NCBI GenBank assembly: GCA_951635545.1
Contig: OX620685.1
Span: 2,976,001 to 3,040,000 of the forward strand
Source: CAG-873 sp910578365
GTDB lineage: Bacteria > Bacteroidota > Bacteroidia > Bacteroidales > Muribaculaceae
Direction: 5' to 3'
Length of the DNA stretch: 64,000 nt
The notes under the pieces were generated by a model that was not told the origin of the DNA, searched no databases, and saw only the letters and a list, made by a program, of their open reading frames with translations. Position 1 is the stretch's first letter. Each line of letters opens with the position of its first letter. A program made the position numbers and the translations under genes. This document shows positions 60,852-64,000 of the stretch, piece after piece.

Positions 60852-61757
60852 ATGATACCCCATGAATTATTATCGAAGAAAAACGGTGACGACTGCTGTT
60901 TGCTGCTGACCATTGGCCAGCGCATGTTGCTTTTGCTGTGTGTGATGCTGCTTTGCTGGATAGTGGGCAGCGTTCTGAACGGTCTGATAATAGCCAAATT
61001 CGGCCAAACCGCGCGAGTACTTCGCATAGCAGCAGTGATACAGAGCCTGCTGCAGATAATACTGCCGTCGCTGGTTACGGCTCTTATGATATCGCGGTAT
61101 CCGGCCCGGTTTCTTGAGATTGACCGCGTGCCGCGCGCTTCCATGACGCTGCTGTCGATAGCGCTCCTGGTAGTGTCGATGCCAGCGTTCAACAGTGTAA
61201 TACAGTGGAATGCGTCGCTGCATCTGCCTGATTTCATGCAGGGAGTGGAGCAATGGATGCGGCAAGCCGAGGATAGATCGGCCGCCACCATCCGAATCAT
61301 GCAGGGCGGCACCTCAGTGGGCGACCTGATACTGAACATACTCATCATAGGCGTAATGGCTGGTCTGGGTGAGGAACTGCTGTTCCGTGGCACCATACAG
61401 CGTATGCTTACCACATCGGGCATGAACCCTCATGCAGCTATCTGGATAGTAGCTGTACTGTTCAGTGCCATCCACATGCAGTTTTTCGGCTTTGTGCCGC
61501 GCATGCTCCTTGGTGCCTTGTTCGGCTACCTGCTGTACTGGTCGGGCTCGCTGTGGTTGCCGGTGATAGTGCATGCCGCCAACAATATCATATACGTTGT
61601 ATTCCAGTGGATAGCCCTGCGCCACAATATGCCTGCAGGCAACATCGACGAAATCGGTACACGTCCGGGTGAATATATCTATATTATCGTCAGCGTAATG
61701 GTGAGTGCGCTGTTTCTTTGGCGCATACATAGTCTGAGTGCTAATTCGGATAACTGA
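60852..61757 (+). CDS. CPBP family intramembrane glutamic endopeptidase
   Basis: The 301-residue polytopic membrane protein has the CAAX-protease motifs: GEELLFRGTIQRML (EExxxR), FSAIHMQFFGFVPRML and VIVHAANNIIYV. Such proteins cleave membrane substrates; the target here is unknown. A TAAATTTG box ends 4 bases before the ATG, so the mRNA may be almost leaderless. The following intergenic stretch holds the rsmG promoter and the MITE. Confidence 0.92.
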   Translation: MIPHELLSKKNGDDCCLLLTIGQRMLLLLCVMLLCWIVGSVLNGLIIAKFGQTARVLRIAAVIQSLLQIILPSLVTALMISRYPARFLEIDRVPRASMTLLSIALLVVSMPAFNSVIQWNASLHLPDFMQGVEQWMRQAEDRSAATIRIMQGGTSVGDLILNILIIGVMAGLGEELLFRGTIQRMLTTSGMNPHAAIWIVAVLFSAIHMQFFGFVPRMLLGALFGYLLYWSGSLWLPVIVHAANNIIYVVFQWIALRHNMPAGNIDEIGTRPGEYIYIIVSVMVSALFLWRIHSLSANSDN

Positions 61758-61794
61758 TTCTTAACTGTTTTGTAAATATTTTGGCACAAAAATG

Positions 61795-61824
61795 TTGCCG
61801 TCTGGAATCTTTTTTGTAACTTTG
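61795..61824 (+). promoter_or_regulatory. Probable original promoter of rsmG, now separated from it
   Basis: TTG (61795-61797), a 19-base spacer, then TAACTTTG (61817-61824), close to the Bacteroidota consensus. The MITE begins 9 bases after it. Removing the MITE and IS4 would put rsmG about 29 bases from the box. Confidence 0.6.
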
Positions 61825-61978
61825 GAAACCTAAGAGGGTGTTTAATAATAAATGTTAAATCCCCGGTGGCGTATCTTTTAGCTAAATTGCTATAAATGAA
61901 GAAGGAGCGTAGCGAGCTACGTGACTGATGAATTTTAGCAATTCAGCAAAAGAGACGCCAAGGCGGGGGTAACTTTAA

Positions 61979-61987
61979 AAATCCATT
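61979..61987. repeat. Left 9-bp target duplication of the IS4-family element
   Basis: AAATCCATT here is repeated at 63302-63310 on the far side of the element. Confidence 0.8.
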
Positions 61988-62085
61988 CATTGATGTCCCA
62001 TTAAAATCGGAAAGAGTACTTTGAAATTGTTGAAATTTAGTTTGTTGGAAAAGATTTTGGTGCGAACGGACTTGATTAGTATATT

Positions 62086-62110
62086 ATGGTTCTTCAATCT
62101 GACGAACCAT
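62086..62110 (+). promoter_or_regulatory. Hairpin covering the IS4 transposase start codon
   Basis: ATGGTTC (62086-62092) pairs with GAACCAT (62104-62110), which contains the first two bases of the start codon. A transcript entering from outside the element would fold this way and hide the start. Confidence 0.5.
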
Positions 62111-63272
62111 GTACAATGTCAAATACGTTTTCTCCCAACTAGTGGCCTTTATGAACCGAAGCAAGTTCAACCGAATCGTTGAAAAGTATAATGGCAACCG
62201 ATATGTGAAACATTTCACATGCTGGAACCAACTTTTGGCAATGATGTATGGTCAGTTATGCAACCGGTCAAGTCTGAGGGATCTCATCACCATTCTTGAT
62301 GCACATAGTTCCAAGTGGTACCATCTGGGATTGGGTCGTAGTGTATCCAAGACCAATCTTGCGTATGCAAATCAGAATCGGGATTATCGAATCTTCGAGG
62401 AGTTTGCATATTATATGGTATCAGAAGCCCGGGATAAACGAAAAACGAAAATCTTTGAACTACAGGGAAACGTTTATGCGTTCGACTCAACTACGATAGA
62501 TTTATGTTTGGCTGTATTCTGGTGGGCTAAGTTCCGCAAGAAGAAGGGAGGGGTAAAAATCCATACTCTGTATGATGTGGAAACTCAGATTCCGACATTC
62601 TTCCATATAACGACTGCTTCAGTGCATGACTCAAAGGCAATGGACGTAATCCCGTATGAGCAAGGTTCGTATTACATCTTCGATAGAGCATATAATGACT
62701 TTAGACGTCTGTTTAAGATACATACGATAGAAGCTTTTTTCGTTGTCAGAGCCAAAAAGAATCTCCAATACAAAATGGTAAAATGGAAGCGAAGACTTCC
62801 TCATAATGTGTTGTCGGATGCTACTGTTGAACTGACTGGATTTTACCCTAAGAAACATTATCCCGAACATCTCCGTCTAGTCAGATATTGGGATGACGAA
62901 CAGAACCGGGAGTTTATGTTTCTTACCAATGACCTCAAATTGTCGGCACTACAGGTCGCAAATCTTTATAAGAACAGATGGCAAGTTGAACTGTTTTTCA
63001 AATGGCTCAAACAACATCTAAAGATAAAGAAGTTTTGGGGCACATCTGAAAATGCGGTGCGTATCCAAATCTATTGTGCAATCTGTGCTTACTGCCTTGT
63101 CGCGATAGTACAGCATGATATGAAGCTTGAACGATCAACATACGAAGTCCTCCAAATCATAGGAGCCTCATTGACCGACACCTCTCATTTGGTCGATCTC
63201 TTCGACAAAACTAAATCTCAAAATTTCAATGTTCTCTACGACCCAAGTGGACCAAATTTATTTAATTTTTAA
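62109..63272 (+). CDS. IS4-family transposase
   Basis: The 387-residue protein has an N-terminal HTH-like DUF4372-type region (FSQLVAFMNRSKFNRIVEKYN), a DDE domain with YAFDSTTIDLCLAVFWWAKFRK, YYIFDRAYNDFRRL and the Y-R-E-K signature YKNRWQVELFFKWLKQHLKIK. These mark IS4. The frame is uninterrupted. It is transcribed toward rsmG. Confidence 0.93.
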   Translation: MYNVKYVFSQLVAFMNRSKFNRIVEKYNGNRYVKHFTCWNQLLAMMYGQLCNRSSLRDLITILDAHSSKWYHLGLGRSVSKTNLAYANQNRDYRIFEEFAYYMVSEARDKRKTKIFELQGNVYAFDSTTIDLCLAVFWWAKFRKKKGGVKIHTLYDVETQIPTFFHITTASVHDSKAMDVIPYEQGSYYIFDRAYNDFRRLFKIHTIEAFFVVRAKKNLQYKMVKWKRRLPHNVLSDATVELTGFYPKKHYPEHLRLVRYWDDEQNREFMFLTNDLKLSALQVANLYKNRWQVELFFKWLKQHLKIKKFWGTSENAVRIQIYCAICAYCLVAIVQHDMKLERSTYEVLQIIGASLTDTSHLVDLFDKTKSQNFNVLYDPSGPNLFNF

Positions 63273-63301
63273 CTAGCTCCCATTTTTATGGGACACTAGT
63301 G

Positions 63302-63310
63302 AAATCCATT
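63302..63310. repeat. Right 9-bp target duplication of the IS4-family element
   Basis: AAATCCATT, an exact copy of 61979-61987. The rest of 63311-63450 is the MITE right arm, which is palindrome-rich and non-coding. Confidence 0.8.
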
Positions 63311-63497
63311 AATTAAAAAAATAATGTTGATACAGAAATTACCATTCCACTCGAAAATCACGGGCGCCTTTAGCTCTTCATTTCAGTCACATAGCTCGCT
63401 ATGCTCCTTCAATTCAGAGCAAAATTCGCCACGTGATTTTCGGCCGGGAATTAACATTTATTATTAAACACCCTCTAAATCTCACTCCAGTGTAATA

Positions 63498-64000
63498 ATG
63501 CAGACAATCAAGAAATATTTTCCGAATCTCACTCAGTTGCAAATCATGCAATTTGAGCAGCTCAATCAACTGTACAACCATTGGAACGCGGCAATAAACG
63601 TGATATCGCGCAAGGATATCCAGAATCTGTACCCGAACCATGTGCTGCACTCGCTTGCACTTGCCGAGTTCCTTGGCCCGCTTGAAACGGCTACGACTCT
63701 GATGGATATTGGTACTGGTGGTGGTTTTCCGGGCATTCCGCTGGCTATTGTATATCCGCAGTGTCGTTTCCATCTCATTGACCGCATAGGCAAGAAACTG
63801 CGTGTGGCCTCCGAGGTGGCTAAAGAAATCGGTCTGAAGAATGTAACCTTCCAGCATGGCGATGTTGGCGAATGTCGCGAGAAATTCAATTATGTGGTGA
63901 GTCGTGCGGTAATGCCTCTCAACAATCTTATACGGCTTGTGGCAAAGAATATAAGCCCGCGCGATGCCGGCAACACATACGCCAACGGTGCGGTGGTGCT
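63498..64000 (+). CDS. rsmG: 16S rRNA m7G527 methyltransferase RsmG, N-terminal part (cut by window edge)
   Basis: From ATG 63498-63500 the frame is open to the window end: MQTIKKYFPNLTQLQIMQFE, then NHWNAAINVISRKDIQNLY, the SAM site LMDIGTGGGFPGIPLAI and NYVVSRAVMPL. These are RsmG (GidB) motifs. About 167 codons are visible. Its apparent promoter lies 1.67 kb upstream beyond the MITE/IS4 insert, so it probably depends on read-through from the CPBP-side promoter or the IS4, or on a new promoter. Confidence 0.95.
   Translation, partial: MQTIKKYFPNLTQLQIMQFEQLNQLYNHWNAAINVISRKDIQNLYPNHVLHSLALAEFLGPLETATTLMDIGTGGGFPGIPLAIVYPQCRFHLIDRIGKKLRVASEVAKEIGLKNVTFQHGDVGECREKFNYVVSRAVMPLNNLIRLVAKNISPRDAGNTYANGAVV

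Larger units (their letters stand above)
61988..63301. mobile_element. IS4-family insertion sequence, about 1314 bp, apparently complete
   Basis: Imperfect terminal inverted repeats share a central TGTCCCAT and flank one intact transposase gene. The element sits within a 9-bp direct repeat AAATCCATT, a size usual for IS4. It lies in the middle of the MITE-like element, so it arrived later. Confidence 0.87.
61834..63475. mobile_element. MITE-like element, about 319 bp, split by an IS4-family element
   Basis: The ends are perfect 25-bp inverted repeats (61834-61858 and 63451-63475, starting GAGGGTGTTTAA), flanked by TAA on both sides (61831-61833 and 63476-63478). A 3-base TNA target duplication and such ends resemble IS5-group elements. 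No transposase belongs to it. Each arm holds its own hairpin-rich segment around a shared core (61901-61928 and, inverted, 63383-63410) containing TAGCGAGCTA. An IS4-family element sits inside. Confidence 0.8.

Noticed and set aside
60770..61423. N-terminal extension of the DcaP-like frame
   Set aside because: The extra 218 codons are antisense to the CPBP protease gene, and the signal peptide at 60769 is a convincing start.
61901..61920. Left-arm palindrome of the MITE as a simple terminator of the CPBP gene
   Set aside because: It recurs inverted in the other arm within the 25-bp ends, so it belongs to the element. Any terminating effect would be secondary.
1..64000. CRISPR array or phage/defence island
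   Set aside because: No regularly spaced direct repeats, cas-like genes, restriction-modification or toxin-antitoxin pairs could be recognised.

Overview
The window reads as a chromosomal segment of a Bacteroidota bacterium, most likely order Bacteroidales and possibly Muribaculaceae; the family is inferred from gene content and base composition. The signs are repeated TAnnTTTG promoter boxes, type IX secretion (T9SS) elements (a PorQ-like protein and proteins with type A and type B sorting domains), DUF4492-cydAB, DUF4924, Porin_10 and DcaP-like outer-membrane proteins, a long PPi-dependent phosphofructokinase, and little Shine-Dalgarno signal. About fifty protein genes, one tRNA-Gly(CCC), three insertion sequences and one MITE-like element are supported. 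Genes at both edges are cut: prfC at the left and rsmG at the right.

Region by region. 1-3.8 kb: prfC (partial), rfbD, a small Rossmann-like protein, and a coupled pair made of a MurU-like nucleotidyltransferase and an AmgK-like kinase fused to a RapZ C-terminal domain. 3.9-9.8 kb: recQ, clpX, clpP and tig. 9.9-15.2 kb: an IS30-family element inserted in the last codons of an FAD-dependent oxidoreductase gene, a MATE transporter, and an IS630-family element whose transposase needs a -1 frameshift. 15.2-23.9 kb: DUF4924, an orphan periplasmic binding lipoprotein, a Porin_10 protein, a GH3 glycosidase, an S9 peptidase and an IMPACT/YigZ protein. 23.9-26.9 kb: DUF4492-cydA-cydB. 27-38 kb: a T9SS type B protein, a lytic transglycosylase, uvrA, a bile-salt-hydrolase-family Ntn hydrolase, a type I pullulanase, a tiny T9SS type A protein, glnA. 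37.7-42.3 kb: exonuclease, ispH, cmk, porQ and a FadL-type porin. 42.5-48.3 kb: PPi-PFK, an M16 protein without its zinc motif, kdsB, lepA, tRNA-Gly. 48.3-60.8 kb: two small membrane proteins, isochorismate synthase, rimO, ftsY, priA, an HPPK-like protein, a metallophosphoesterase, an acyltransferase, an RluD-type pseudouridine synthase, a PASTA protein and a DcaP-like porin. 60.8-64 kb: a CPBP protease, a MITE-like element split by an IS4-family element, and rsmG.

Most genes are housekeeping and are packed into short operons with 4-bp stop/start overlaps. The observations I rate highest are: (1) the AmgK-like kinase fused to a RapZ sensor domain and coupled to a MurU-like transferase, which suggests a self-monitoring amino-sugar or cell-wall recycling module; (2) the nested MITE/IS4 insertion that separates rsmG from its apparent promoter by about 1.6 kb; and (3) the IS30 insertion with an unusually long target duplication that rewrites the C-terminus of its host gene.
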